Part shown: positions 22,542 through 34,751 of the stretch, one piece after another
How positions within the stretch are numbered: position 1 is the stretch's first letter
Layout of the letters: every line of letters starts with the position of its first letter
Source: Mixophyes australis
Lineage: Eukaryota; Chordata; Amphibia; Anura; Limnodynastidae
Assembly: GCA_036250195.1 (NCBI GenBank)
Contig: JAVHZZ010000003.1
Span: 334,934,875 to 334,998,874, forward strand
Direction: 5' to 3'
Length of the DNA stretch: 64,000 nucleotides
Made by a program: the position numbers and the translations under genes
The notes under the pieces: model-generated
The model's input: only the letters and a program-made list of their open reading frames with translations
The model's database searches: none
What the model was told of the DNA's origin: nothing

Positions 22542-22838
22542 ATCATCATCATCAGCTATTTATATAGCGCCACTAATTCCGCAGCGCTGTACAGGGAACT
22601 CACATCAGCCCCTGACCCATGGATTTTCAGTCTAAATTCCTAACACACACTAGGGTCAATTTTGATAGCAGCCAGGTAACCTACCAGTATGTTTTTGGAG
22701 TATGGGAGGAAACCGGAGCACCCAGAGGAAACCCATGCAAACATGGGGAGAACATACAAACTCCACACAGATAAGCGCATGGTAGGGAATCGAACTCATG
22801 ACCCCAGAGCAGAAGTGCTAACCACTTAGCCACCTTGT
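22542..22838 (-). mobile_element. tRNA-derived SINE, minus strand
   Basis: Read on the minus strand it starts with a tRNA-like head (GTGGCTAAGTGGTTAGCA as the A-box region and GAGTTCGATTCC as the B box). Next comes a conserved middle block (TTTCCTCTGGGTGCTCCGGT and CTCCAAAAACATACTGGTAG), then a 3' part with GCGCTGCGGAATTAGTGGCG. The copy ends in (GAT)n. The two boxes form an internal RNA polymerase III promoter. Two more copies lie at 30405-30726 and 55119-55463. Mobilisation by a LINE with a similar 3' end is inferred. Confidence 0.85.
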
Positions 22839-24104
22839 AACACAAGGGTCATAAAGCAAATTACTATACCTAGATGAAATAATCTAGGTGATAATGATAT
22901 CAGACAGATAAAGCAAGGTATTTAGTAAAACTTACAAAGGGTGTGTGCAAATAAATAAAGTTGGCAGGTAGAGAAACATGAGTGTGTTTGTTTAATACAA
23001 GAAAGTAGCATTAGCTACAGTGCATCTGTCAAACATTAAACCTTCATGGATCCACACTTGAAAATGTATATATCAAACACTTATAATAGTATTCAAACAG
23101 AAAATTGCTGACACTATTTAATTTCCATAATCCTTAGCCATAAAACAATGCAAGCGGAATATTCACACATACAATGACTGTCGGATATAAAATTTCACAA
23201 CTTTCATTCTCTCCAGAGGGCTCTACAGATTTATATTTGACAATAATGTGTGAAAGAACCTTGTTAGTTCGCTGGCTGACTCTTTGTGAGCCATCAGCAG
23301 CACGGAAGCAGGATGACATGAGGGGTAAGATCTTCCCTCACTGACAATGATATCAAACTAGAAAATAAAAATAATTAGCACAATTAATAATTGAGGATTA
23401 TTCCATGCATATAACACATACACATGAGGATTGAATTGTGGCTGTATACTGATTTGTATGTATATTAATTGGCATGATGACATTCTGTACAGAGAATATT
23501 AGAGAAACACTTTGCAGAATAAACAATTCCTTTTTCAACAATTTTCTGTAGATTTCCAGTGTCCAGTTTTAAATTTCAGTTTAATAACACTATAGAAGAA
23601 ACATTTCACACAGAGCACAGCCAGATGGACCTGAGCACACATCATGATCACGTGTTCACGGCATATAATGCTGTATGACTCATTTTTTACCCATGATGCT
23701 TTGTGATTGACCATAAAAACAACAGAATATCAAAAATCAAGAAGAAAGTGCTGCTGGTGGCAGCTGAATGGAGTCCTGAAACACACTGCTTTCTAATTAT
23801 CTGTGACGTGTTTTCAGCACCCTCAAAGGGTCACTTGCTGAAACACCATTTCTGCCTTCATCCACTGAGCTCAGACCTTGACTCAGCACATACCTCATAA
23901 CTGTTTCACTTTATGAGGCACAGTCCCTCCATCCCCACATCTAGGATGTTTATTCTGACAGCGGGGAGGTGTGTCAGCATGCTATATCATTCACAATGCT
24001 CCTTGTTAATGCTACACCACACATTTTTGGTAGGTTAGTTAAAATATAAAGACAACTTCAACTATTTATGCAGCTCTTATGTATTTGTTTAAAGTCATGT
24101 ATAA
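22839..24104. other. Non-coding stretch, no gene seen
   Basis: No recognised element or exon. Confidence 0.4.
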
Positions 24105-25386
24105 GGGCCTAATTATCCAATAGGCTGAATAGACTGCAGACCAAGGATGGTGCATGGCTATTTTTTGAGGGGAAGATGCGAAATTGTAAAAAGGAGAGGT
24201 ATAAGCTGAATTTTACTTTAAAATGTAAGATAATAGTTATTCTCCAAGTATAAAGAAAACATCAAAGAAAAATTGTAGGAAAGTTTTAACCTTATTCCCA
24301 TTGTAAAGGCTGCAGAGAATGGGTTTAATTAATCAAAGGATGTAAACGGTGACATATACACAGGGCCGGTGCTAGGGTTCTCGGCGCCCTAGGCAAAATT
24401 TCACCGCCGCGCCCCCGCTCCCGAACACACTAAATAAAAAAATAATTAGATTTTATTTACCTTTTCTTCTTGTAGCTGCTCCTCGCGATGCATGCTGGGA
24501 GGGGAGGGGAGGGGGGCGTCGGGAAGAACTTTATACACACTGTCTGTCAGTGGCAGACAGTGTGATACTTCAGAGGCGCCGCCGGACAGACTGTCACATG
24601 ATCACTGACAGCGGCTCTCTCCCGAGGTCCCGGCGCCCTAGGCAACTGCCTAAGGTTGCCTAATGGGAGCGCCGGGCCTGCATATACACAAAATCACTGC
24701 ACATGCTCAGAACCGGAATATACGCTACAGAAAGCAGCCATATTCAATTCATCTGCAAACGCAAAATACACTTACTACAACCTACGATTTCAGGGAGGGA
24801 ATGGGGCGGGTAAGGGGCGTTTGTCCGTAATTAATGTACAGAAAGAACGTGCCAAACTGGAGCACACGCAGCACAGTTCGATTCAAGCTTTGGGCACCTC
24901 TCAGCTACTTGTTGTTCAGCCGTATGTCTTGCCCCAGCTACAGGGCTAGTCTAAGTGCTGCTTACTAAGGATGATGGCTGTGTATGCATGCTATAACAGA
25001 TATATGGAGCAACTGTAAAAAATGTATTTTATGTACATTAGACATTAATGACATCCTTATAAATGTATTTCATGGAAAAATAAATAAAAACATATTTTTT
25101 CCTATTTTTTATGTTTTGTCATTAATGCCTATGTTATTAACAGGTGACATCAACGAAATTTGTTTTTCCTGTGCATTCTTTTTAGAATTTATATTCCACA
25201 TATGTATTAGACGTATCTGGCAGTGTCCTATGTAAAAGAACAGAGCAGAACTACATCCCTATTCATCAGCGCACATATCTTCAGATCCGATCCTTGTTGA
25301 ATTCAGGCGTGCGCAGACCCGAATTACGTACATTCTGAAAGAAATGCACATTGTGCTCAGCATGCGTGCCTTGATGAATCAGGCCC
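24105..25386. mobile_element. Candidate DNA element with GGGCCTAATTATC ends
   Basis: The left end GGGCCTAATTATCCAA and the reverse complement of the right end, GGGCCTGATTCATCAA, agree at most positions. The interior is interrupted by a MITE at 24361-24680. A clear target duplication was not found, so the boundaries rest only on the inverted ends, which also resemble the end at 56832. Confidence 0.45.
24361..24680. mobile_element. 320-bp hAT-type MITE
   Basis: Ends CAGGGCCGGTGCTAGG and GGGAGCGCCGGGCCTG form an inverted pair. The copy is flanked by a perfect 8-bp duplication CATATACA. Subterminal CGGCGCCCTAGGCAA blocks occur near both ends. No coding capacity. Confidence 0.9.
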
Positions 25387-26408
25387 AATGGGTCGTCCTT
25401 GGGCGAGCATTTGAACGAGTAGGAGAGACAAGGATGGTGACATATCCACGTGTGACACATCCCCCCCCCCCCCCACCTCCACCATGTTCAGTAACACTTG
25501 TTTTTGCCTTCATTCTGCTATACAGTTCTCATTATAATGAAAACAAAATGAGTACCAAAGATTGCCTTAACCCTTTTAAAAAGTCAGGTGAAGCTGAGAA
25601 ACTTGGATACGTAAACATAGGTGGGGGGGGAGGGGTGAGGGAGGATTATTAAGTGCAAGATTCTTTTTGCCTACATTGTATTAGCCTGGTGTGAAAGGCA
25701 AGGGGGATCCACAAGTATATTAGCCTAGTGTGGCCTGGATCCTTCATCAGGCTCTTCAGCATGCACTGGGATCAATTACTTTTTCATGTGCAAATTCCTA
25801 CTGGTATTGGAGAAAAGCCCTACATTTACTGATAATTAGGGAATGTCTCTTGAGCTAGGTGCAATGCTAAACCTGCCAACTTAATTTGTTTGTTCTGTGA
25901 GAGTGTTAAGAATAACTTAGCAGAGTGTGGTTCAGCCACACTAAGGAGTCAAACTAGGGTGGTGAGTGGTCTTACTCTAGCACCATGTCTCGCCAAAACA
26001 ATTACATTATAATTTGCTCGAGTAAGGCACACCACCAACTTATTACGGCAATAATGAAATCACGTTACATATTTTTTGCAGAACAACTGACATTCATAGA
26101 ATGGTGTAATAAAAGACAGCAAAGTGAGACTGTGCTTTGGTGAAAATGACTTGCCTTTTTAGCATGTTGAAAATTAAAAAAATATTGTGAATGTTACGTC
26201 AAAAGATACCATGTACATTACAAACTACTGCATTTCATATGCTTCCAGTTAACCTCACATATCTACACATAGCCAGTATGCCACAGCATAGCCAGTATAC
26301 CTCCATATAGCCTCACACCACATAGACAATATATCTCATTGTAACATCTCACATTGACACATAGATAATATATACCTCCATTATGCCTATATAGCTTGAC
26401 ATGTCACT
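25387..26408. other. Non-coding stretch with short homopolymer runs
   Basis: A run of 14 C near 25460 and a run of G near 25622 are present. No exon or element was recognised. Confidence 0.4.
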
Positions 26409-26409
26409 A

Positions 26410-26440
<31 letters not shown>
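26409..26440. repeat. (ATT)n microsatellite
   Basis: About ten uninterrupted ATT triplets. Confidence 0.95.
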
Positions 26441-26751
26441 CTTTATTTCTAATGTAATGACATATTATGCAGTGTGTACAGTGAGGGAATCATAGCAAAA
26501 AAATGTCTGTTCAGTTACTGGTGATGTGATAGTTTGGAATGAGACAGTATGAGGTGGGGACCTGAAACACAAACTAGTCATTGTAGACATCTTAAATCAG
26601 TCTGCCACTGGCAACCACTTTTACTTCTATCTAATTTAAATGCAGCTATGGTATTGTAGGTTGTTTTTACTTCTTTTAAAAATTGTATGTTTGATTTTCA
26701 CTTGAGTTTTGTTGGTTGAAGGCCACTAAAGGTTAATCTTTAACCCTTTAA

Positions 26752-26915
26752 GAACTGTAGTACTAATAGGATGGAGACTGTAGTTCTAATAGGATGGAGA
26801 CTGTAATTTTAATAGGATGAGATTGTAATTTTAGTATGGTGGAGACTGTAATTCTAATAGGATGGAGACTTTAATACTAATAGCCTTGAGACTATAATTT
26901 TAATTGGATGGAGAA
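26752..26915 (+). repeat. Degenerate ~24-bp tandem repeat
   Basis: The phrase TAATAGGATGGAGACTGTA recurs about seven times with single-base changes and small length variation. Confidence 0.85.
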
Positions 26916-27465
26916 ACAAGAGCATTGTTACTACAGGCAGAATAGATTATTTATAGTATTCATACATATGGAGGGTGGTGGAGATTTAAGATTTGGGCCT
27001 TGAATCTCTGAGACCAATCTAGGGGATAAGGCAACACATCAAGAAAAAGTCACGGGGGGCACAAACCTTCCGCCCAGTCATAGACCTGATCTAGCCCTGG
27101 TACGAATGTGATTTTATGTTTATCTTTTAGGCTTACACTCTCCACCATCTCTGGTTGAGATTTCATCCCTTATTAGTAACCTGAGGTCAGAGCAAATAAA
27201 GACATCATAGAAGGTGACAGAGTTCCCATGGAGACCAGGACATTGTGATGTAATGATCATGATATAAGAACCAGAAGCTGCTCCAGTCAGTCAGTTGGGA
27301 GGTTGAATCCACAGATCACTGACAGGACCAATTGATCTCTACATCTATGGGATTATAACATCTTCAAATGCTGATGTAACTGCTACGTCGTGGGATCCGC
27401 TACTCTGTCATCGCTAATGAAGCGGTAAATGAGAAGATTATAATTGTATCTGAATAGTCTCCCTT

Positions 27466-28250
27466 CCCCTTCTGTATAGATGAATCACAGTGTAAGCCCT
27501 AGTGGGCAAGATTCATCTCATTAGATTGTAAGCTCCTACGAGCAGGGCTCCCTTCAGGGCTGCCATCAGAAACTGTGGGGCCAAATACTAATAAATCTGG
27601 CAGGGCCCCTCCGCCCCCCTGCCCCACCACCCCTCCATAAATGTTCACTAAAAATGTTCCCGGCTCCCTCCAATCACAGTAAATGTTCCGCTCCCCCCCA
27701 ATCTAATGACAGTAAATGTTCCCCTCCCCCCAATCACAGTAAATGTGTCCCTCTGCCCCACCCAATCACAGTAAATGTTCCCCTCTCCCCTCCCCTATCA
27801 TAATAAATGCCCAATATACCGTCTTGACGCAATGCTGCAGCTCCCGGTCACAGTGATGATGTCGCCGCATTGTGGAGGCAATGGGGCGGGTCTGTCAGAC
27901 TAAGGGGCCCACACAGTCCAGAGTCCAGGGGGCCCGGACAAACAGAGAGGCCCCTTACAGCTGTACTAGCTGTACCACCCTGATGGCAGCCCTGGCACCC
28001 TTTCCCCTTCTGTATAGATAAATCAAACTGTAAGCCCTACTTGGCAATATTCATCTCATTAGATTGTAAGCTCCTACGAGCAGGGATCCCTCCCCCTTAT
28101 GTTGTCTCTACAGGGATATACAGCAATATGCAGTTATATACGTATGATCCAGGATGAAAATCGATTGCTATACGTGGAGTCAGGAAGGAATTTTTTTCCC
28201 CTTTGAGAAAAATGAAATGTCTCCGGGGGTTTTCTTTGCCTTCCTCTGGA
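27466..28250 (+). repeat. Two direct copies of a dispersed repeat split by a MITE
   Basis: A ~90-bp phrase (CCCCTTCTGTATAGAT, then AGATTGTAAGCTCCTACGAG and CAGGG) occurs on both sides of the element at 27555-27994. It is far longer than a target duplication, so the MITE landed between, or in one of, two tandem copies. Downstream sequence (AGGAATTTTTTTCCCCTTTG, then CTTTGCCTTCCTCTGGATC) looks like the continuation of a common dispersed vertebrate repeat. Confidence 0.7.
27555..27994. mobile_element. 440-bp hAT-type MITE
   Basis: Ends CAGGGCTGCCATCAG and CTGATGGCAGCCCTG are perfect inverted copies. The flanks GCTCCCTT and GCACCCTT form an 8-bp duplication with one mismatch. The interior has several copies of a phrase like CCAATCACAGTAAATGTTCC. 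No coding capacity. Confidence 0.88.
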
Positions 28251-28875
28251 TCTATAGATCAGTAACTCTGAAACCAGATCCCTGGGAGCCCCAAACATGA
28301 CCAGAATAATGGCTATTATTACAGAAACACTGGTGAATTGGTTAAGTTGACTGCACCTAGATATTTGGGGTTCCCTGGGCGCTGGCAGTGTTGGTTAATA
28401 AATAAAATGTCAGCAATATTTCAATTGCATTTCTGCATATTGTTAAATAAAAAACATTTCAAAATAAATTGATTCTTGTTTACAATAACTGCACCCACTG
28501 GTTCTCTGAGGGGGTTTTGATAAATAGTGTATACAAGGAATTCTCACCATCTCTCCTTGTGCGGTGCCTGTACCTGAGTCCTCACAGTGACTTGTGGGAG
28601 GCGGGTAGGGATCTGTATACCTGGAATTTATACCAGGTAGTCCTTAAAGGTGGATAAAAGTCTGACATGATTTGTCGATTGCAGACTTTACATCACACAC
28701 CTTTAATTTCAATAGCTTTCAATGACTTTTTAATATCACCTGGATATATCACACACACACATAATTTATTAAAAGATAGACGATAAAAAACAAATATACA
28801 GTATCACATGCCGAAGTTTAAATAGGAGATTTAAACCACATATAACAATTAATTTGCATATATATGAATCTACCA
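28251..28875. other. Non-coding stretch, no gene seen
   Basis: No exon or element ends recognised. Confidence 0.35.
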
Positions 28876-29176
28876 CATAGGCAAACCGAGGGGGGGGGGT
28901 TCCTAATGTTTGGAAACCCCCATCCAAGCCTGGGGCACTGTATAATTTAGGTGGCTGGACCCTGCCCCAGCTTCACACAGCTCTGCTTGAAAAGGGAGAT
29001 CTGCGTGCACCCAACAGTAGTGCAAGCAGCATTGCCCATGTATATTATGGGGATAGGAAGAGTTGGAGAGCAGCCAAACACTGTCTAAAATTGCAGCACA
29101 CCCCCATGCATGCTGCTCACGCCCACTGCCGGCGTGGTGTGGAAACCCACCTCTACAAATCCTGCGTTTGCCCCTG
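28876..29176. mobile_element. Candidate hAT-type MITE with GCAAACC...GTTTGC ends
   Basis: The left end CATAGGCAAACCGAGG and the right end CCTGCGTTTGCCCCTG are imperfect inverted copies. The flanks share only TACCA, at slightly shifted positions, so the duplication is decayed or the left boundary is altered. A run of G (28890-28899) lies just inside the left end. Confidence 0.55.
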
Positions 29177-29353
29177 TACCATGCAGTGCCGAGGAAGGTT
29201 GTTTGAATTAAAAAAATAAGCTAAAATGAAGCAAAACAAAAACCAAATATAGGATCAGTATTTCTCACTTAATGAGAAATATATTTTGGCCAATCTCCAG
29301 ATTAAAATGGCCGGTATGAGTTCTAAATATAGGAGAAATCCACAATGAACACT

Positions 29354-30065
29354 GAGGGCTAGATTGACAAAGAATCGAGTTTGCTGGCGGTTTTAAACAG
29401 CCACATTTACTATAGGGCGGCTTTAGTCTGCAATTTAAAATGGATGACAATGTGTGGGAATTTTTTTTCCATTATATTAAAGGGACAAAATTATTTAATT
29501 ATTATATTATTTGGGCACTATGTAATGCCAAATTGTGCAACAAAAATAATTAAATCCACCATTAACAATCAGTTGATATTATTATATATTCACATTTCCC
29601 CATAATATAATGCTATAACAGTGTTCTCTTAAAAAGAATAAAAAATAAAAAATTCCCTCATAAGTTGAAATTACATTTATTTTGCCCCTTAATCAATAAA
29701 TAATGATTGTCCAAATAATTGAAATGCCAATTGTGCTTTCTCTTATGTTCTGAATGGCACAATTGCGCAAACAGCATGCAGTTTGAGCAATCTCGCCATT
29801 CACAACCACCTCTTTTATTTTGTTCGTTTGGGTGGTAGTTTTGCGACGGTTTTGCAAACCCCGGCTTTGTAAATCCAGTGATTTGTATGTTCATCATTGT
29901 TAAAATCGGGATGGCGATTTGTAAAGTGGTGGTTTTGTAAAATATCAATTCTGGCCAGTTTTTTGGCAGTTTGGGCTTTAGCAAAACCGACGGTTTTAAA
30001 ACCAACTGAAAAATCTGAAAAAAACGGCACTTTTACCATACCACCTTTTAGTAAATTTAGCCCTG
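29354..30065. mobile_element. Candidate element with AGGGCTA...TAGCCCT ends
   Basis: The left end GAGGGCTAGATTGACAAAG and the right end TTTAGTAAATTTAGCCCTG are inverted copies with mismatches. Subterminal GGCGGTTTTAAA and GGTTTTAAAACC words extend the resemblance. No target duplication was recognised. Open frames across the right part are AAAACC-type low complexity and are not taken as genes. Confidence 0.45.
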
Positions 30066-30404
30066 TGTCTTTAATTGGTATCGAACACCTCACATGTAAC
30101 ATAAAATGTCACAACAAAATTAGCAGTCTCCCGCCCACTGGTATTAGTGTCAATCCCCTCTTCCCCCAGTTTTCCTTACCCCCACGGACCTCCTGTTGTC
30201 CCCTCTCTTTTTCTTCCGTTTCTTTCTCTCTTCTTTCTTTACGTTGTGCAATTTACTGTCATGCTGTTATTTTATGCCTTGTATTACTTGACTGTGGTTG
30301 TATCACAAACTCTGTCTATGGCTGTTTTTCTTTTGTGTCTGCTGCGTTTTCAAAACTCAGTAAAGAAATATTATTCATAAAAAAAATCCTAGAATATCTA
30401 TATA

Positions 30405-30726
30405 TCATCATCACCATTTATTTATATGGTGCCACTAATTCCGCAGTGCTGTACAGAGAACTCACTCACATCAGTCCCTGCCCCATTGGAGCTTACAGTC
30501 TAAATTTCCTAACACACACATACATACAGACAGACACAGACTAGCAGCCAATTAACCTACTAGTATGTTTTTGGAGTGTGGGAGGAAACCGGAGCACCCG
30601 GAGGAAACCCACGCAAACACAGGGAGAGCAGACAAACTCCACACAGATAACGCCATGGTCGGGAATTGAACTCATGACCCCAGTGCTGTGAGGCAGAAGT
30701 GCTAACCACTTAGCCACCGTGCTGCC
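30405..30726 (-). mobile_element. tRNA-derived SINE, minus strand
   Basis: Minus-strand reading starts GGCAGCACGGTGGCTAAGTG (A-box region). It continues with the B box GAGTTCAATTCC, the TTTCCTCCGGGTGCTCC block, GTGTG-rich spacer and GCACTGCGGAATTAGTGGC, and ends in a (GAT)n tail. It is a fuller copy than the one at 22542-22838. No clear flanking duplication. Confidence 0.88.
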
Positions 30727-31513
30727 ATTGAACATTTCTGATAATAACAGCAGAATACTCTACATTACCTCTGAATACTTGCAAGTGTTCTTTCAAAGAG
30801 GGACATTTTACTTTTAAATACATTTCAGTTTAATTTCAGCTGTAGTTTTTGTTGTTGAAAGCTTCAGCTATGACACAAACTGCTGAAAAGGAACACAAAT
30901 CCACAGCTACAATTAAGCTAGCAAAAAAACATAGTTTGTAGAAGAGTAGCAGCCTACTAAGTAAATATGTGTCTTGAAGTAAATACCATTGAAATAATAG
31001 CATTTGGGGTTTTTAAATAATGAGCATTTGGGATTTTTTCTTAATGTCAGAAGTAGACCGAGAACTATTTAATTAAACAAATATATATGTTGTGTGCATT
31101 GTTGTTTGTGCAGATAATACTTCATGCTCTAGCACATAATGAGCTGAAACTCACAAAACATTTGCAAGGGAAGACTATAGCTGTCTATGTGGTAGTACAA
31201 TTTTGATGCACAGTTATTCTTAGTAACAGAAGCAGTTACATCATTACATCATGCACGCTTCACCCCTGCACTTATGTCTGTTGTCATTGCTTTGAAATAT
31301 TCAGCACCATGGTGACCAGATTTATGTTGCTATAATATACAACATGCACAAGAAATGGGGGAAGTTTGTTACACATTTTTTAAGGATTATAAGCAAAGCA
31401 GAAGCTAGCATTTCCTAGAAAAATATATTTTGAATATTGCGCCGTGTTTACTAATAGTATAGAACAGTTTATTATCCAACAGTTTTATTATACAGTTTAT
31501 TATCCAAGGGAAG
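30727..31513. other. Non-coding stretch, no gene seen
   Basis: AT-rich, no recognised features. Confidence 0.4.
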
Positions 31514-32146
31514 TGTGGCCATCAGCCTTAACGTAGGTAAAAACATGTGTGTGAGTGATGGACGTTTAGGCTATAGTCTTCGTTATCTGTTAACCAATAG
31601 ATATAGGAGGGGGGGTGGCTTAGTTTTATATAGGTGTTGTTTTCCAGCAGTTCCCTCTCTCTGCTTCCGGGTTCCTCCCGCCCACCCGGCAGTTGTTTGA
31701 TTTTTATAGGTTGTTTTGTTTAGGTGGGAGAGCAGTGCAGTCGGTAAGTTTGCATATGGTGCTTGGGTTATCTCGTCATGGGTCACTACTCCCCCCTTTG
31801 GATTGTGTTGTCATCACATGTGTTGGGTCCAGTGAATGGGACTCTGGGCCAGTATGTTGATTATTTTACTGGCAGTTATAAGGGGGGTGTAGTCTTGCCG
31901 TTGGACAGATATGTTCGCACCGGCCAATAGATAAGGCATGATCCTGGGTTGGTGGTACTATGGTCTGACCTTTCCACCGTTATTGGTTTTGTGTTTTCTG
32001 TCTGCCCTGCTCTCGTCCGCCTTTCAGTCCTTTTAGGTTTAATACTTGTCATTTAATAAATAACATTTTATTCCAACGTCAATTTGGTGTCCGTGTCTTT
32101 ATTGGTATTACTTCTGGTATTATGGTTAACACCAAGAACTTCCACA
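31514..32146 (+). mobile_element. Possible solo LTR, uncertain
   Basis: The plus strand begins TGTGGCCATC and ends ACTTCCACA. It contains a TATA-like GTTTTATATAGG, a GC-richer middle, and an AATAAATAACATTTTATTCC polyadenylation-like region followed by GGTGTCCGTGTCTTTATTGG. This order (TG start, promoter, AATAAA, CA end) fits an LTR. No target duplication was found, and the boundaries are guesses. Confidence 0.35.
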
Positions 32147-32989
32147 CTGTGCATTTTATAAGTTATTAGATGAGGTCCGAAATACTTATTAAACATGTAA
32201 TGCTTTCTATGACTTACTGACAGTATTTTGATTAAAAAACAGTGGAGACAGCTTTCTGTGGGTTTCTGAACGTACAGCCTATCTAGTCAGAAGCAACCAG
32301 TTACATTGATGAGGCATAAAGTTCCTCATTGATGGTTTCTTGTGATTTTCATTCTGAAAATGTCAGTTTTACTATATCGTCAACAAGTGCATTTGAGGGG
32401 AATTATATCCTGTTCAGCAGTTGTGGAAACAATATTCCAAATGGATAAGCAAGAACAGTAAACATAATTTATTTACCTAAAAATGTGTGAATGCACAGCG
32501 TACTTTGGTTCATGCAAACTCACTTATTGTTCCACCACGCACATAACAAGCTGCTTGTCGATGTTGTGGTTTAGGAAATAGCCATTGTAAAAAATGCTCT
32601 TCCCAACTATTTTGCAGGACCCACAAAAAGGTTGGAAAGTAGATATTCACCCATACAAACTTGTAACAAATTTGTGCCACTATGAAAAGATCACAAAATC
32701 TTTTTTTTCAGATCAGCATTAATAACCCCAAAATATCTTTCACAAAATACGAAAGAGGAAAAACAGTAAAAATACAAATAAGGATAAATCACAGGATTAA
32801 AAGTTTGTTAGTAAGAAAAAATCAGAAAAAAACATTATTTACAATTTGAGTACTTACAGATTAAGAGGAAGGTTAAAATTTACTTAAAAGGGGACTCAAA
32901 TTTGCCTCTTCAAAACACATGAATACTGTCGACTAATTAGACCTACACAAGTTTGTATATAGAACTGTGGATTTTTCAATGCTACTTTT
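32147..32989. other. Non-coding stretch, no gene seen
   Basis: AT-rich. Its right part may be the unrecognised 5' portion of the Penelope-like element that follows. Confidence 0.4.
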
Positions 32990-34228
32990 CTTGGGGGATG
33001 TCTAGTAAAATTCTTTCAAAAACTTGGATTATTATGGAATATTTAAAACAGATAACAATGAAGAAGAATGGATATTCAAATCTAACAAAAGCAGAAAAAT
33101 ATGCCATAAAAGCATAGACAGCTAATAAAAAATAAATTGTTATTAAACCAGCCGAAAAGGGAAGGGTGGTAATAATGGTTATAGATTATGATAATAAAGA
33201 GGTTAAAAGACAACATGAGGATGAAGATACCTATAACAAACTAAAATTAATCTGGGCTAATAAAGTGTCCCAAAAATTAATAGAATTGGTCAACAAATTT
33301 TATGAAAAAGGAAAACTTACAAAAAAATAATAAAGTAGATAATACGTGATCATCCAGCTATTCCAGTCATGTATATACTCCCCAAAATATACAAATTAAA
33401 CAGCCTCCCATGTAGGCCTATATTGGCAGGAACTGAATCGGCAACCCCTAACATTTCACACTATAGATCATTATTTCCAGTCATTGTCTTCTAAGACAAA
33501 AGCTTATCATAAAGATACTAGTGATGTAATAAAAAATAGAAGAAATTCCCTGGAAAAAGGATTTTTGGTTGGCAACTGCAGATGTCAGTTCTTTTTATGT
33601 CAATGTCCAACACCAAATAAGCTTTGAAAGTTGGCATTAAATCAAACTTCTAAAGATTTAAAATAATTTTTACTGAGAGGTTTCAATTTATTTTAGAAAA
33701 TAATATTTCTGATATGATTTTTAGTTACAAAAAACAGGCACAGGTCCACCCCAAGTGATGCTAACATTTTTATGGGGTTCTTAGAAGACCATCATGTTTG
33801 GAACGGTCACTCCTATGGGGTGAGTCTGGTGTACTGAACAAGATATATAGATAATGTCCTGTTTGTGAGGAAAGGCAATGAGAATATATAAAAGGAATTT
33901 TGTAATTATTTATATAAGAACTTGATTAATATAAAATTATCCTTTCACATCAATAAACAATTTCTCAATTTTCAAGATTTAAATATATATATATTGAGAA
34001 TTATAAAATCTACAATAAAATCTTTAAAAACCATAGATTACAATTTGTATATAAATTTTCAAAATTAATCACCATTACAATTGGCTTAAATCAAACAGCC
34101 AATTTAAGTGTATCCATAGAAATTGTTCTGATAATAAGAATTTTGATATTCAGGCAAAGAAAATGGACAACCAATTTCTAGACAAGGGATATAAACGAGA
34201 AACAATTAAGAGAGCTAAGAAAATATGT
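32990..34228 (+). pseudogene. Penelope-like element (PLE) reverse-transcriptase relic
   Basis: The plus strand reads, in changing frames: NLTKAEKYAIKA; VIKPAEKGRVVIMVIDYDN (compare the IKPADKGG block of PLE RT); EDTYNKL; a piece like YSPKYTN then LYWQELN in the region of the KIHK...GRPI block; SDVIKNRR; GFLVGNCRCQF at the TADV block; then IFMGFLEDHH; and RYIDNVLFVRKG at the catalytic YxDD site, where the second aspartate is Asn. It closes with HINKQF and MDNQFLDKGYKRETIKRAKK. This order matches PLE reverse transcriptases, not LINEs. Many stops make it inactive. The GIY-YIG endonuclease domain expected downstream was not seen, because a Tc1 fragment follows at once. Confidence 0.75.
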
Positions 34229-34545
34229 CTATGCGTTCCAGACTTCAGGCTGTAATTGACTGCAAGGGATTTGCAACAAAGTATTAAAAAGTGAAAGTTT
34301 GATGTAGGATTGTTTAGTTTGTCCCAATACTTTTGGTCCCTTAAAAAGTGGGAGACACATATAGAAACCGTTGTACTTCCCACACCGTTCACCTGATTTA
34401 GATGTAAATACCCTCAAATTAAAGCTGAAAGTCTGCAGTTAAAGCACATCTTGTTTGTTTCATTTCAAATCCATTGTGGTGGTGTATAGAGCCCAAAATA
34501 TGAGAATTGTGTTGATATCCCAATATTTATGGACTTGATTGTATA
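34229..34545 (+). mobile_element. Tc1/mariner 3' end fragment
   Basis: The segment starts at GCGTTCCAGACTTCAGGCTG and ends CCCAATATTTATGGACTTGA. This is the usual 3' tail of a vertebrate Tc1 family: ACTGCAAGGGATTTGCAAC, CTTAAAAAGTGGGAGACACA, then TAAAGCACATCTTGTTTGTT. Only the last ~320 bp remain, with no transposase. It interrupts or truncates the Penelope-like element. Confidence 0.8.
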
Positions 34546-34671
34546 TATATCACTGTGAGGATAAATAAGTTGTACTAGTTGTGCAGTTATTTTTCAGTCT
34601 CTATGGCACGTTTTTTGGGAATGAAAGTATTGAATTTGTGCTTATCAAAGTAGCTCTTCATACTCATGGGA

Positions 34672-34672
34672 T

Positions 34673-34751
<79 letters not shown>
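34672..34751. repeat. (GATA)n microsatellite
   Basis: About twenty perfect GATA units, uninterrupted. Confidence 0.97.

Noticed and set aside
29897..30544. 215-codon plus-strand frame
   Set aside because: It starts in AAAACC-type transposon sequence, crosses a pyrimidine-rich stretch and ends in a SINE on the opposite strand. No coherent protein is encoded.
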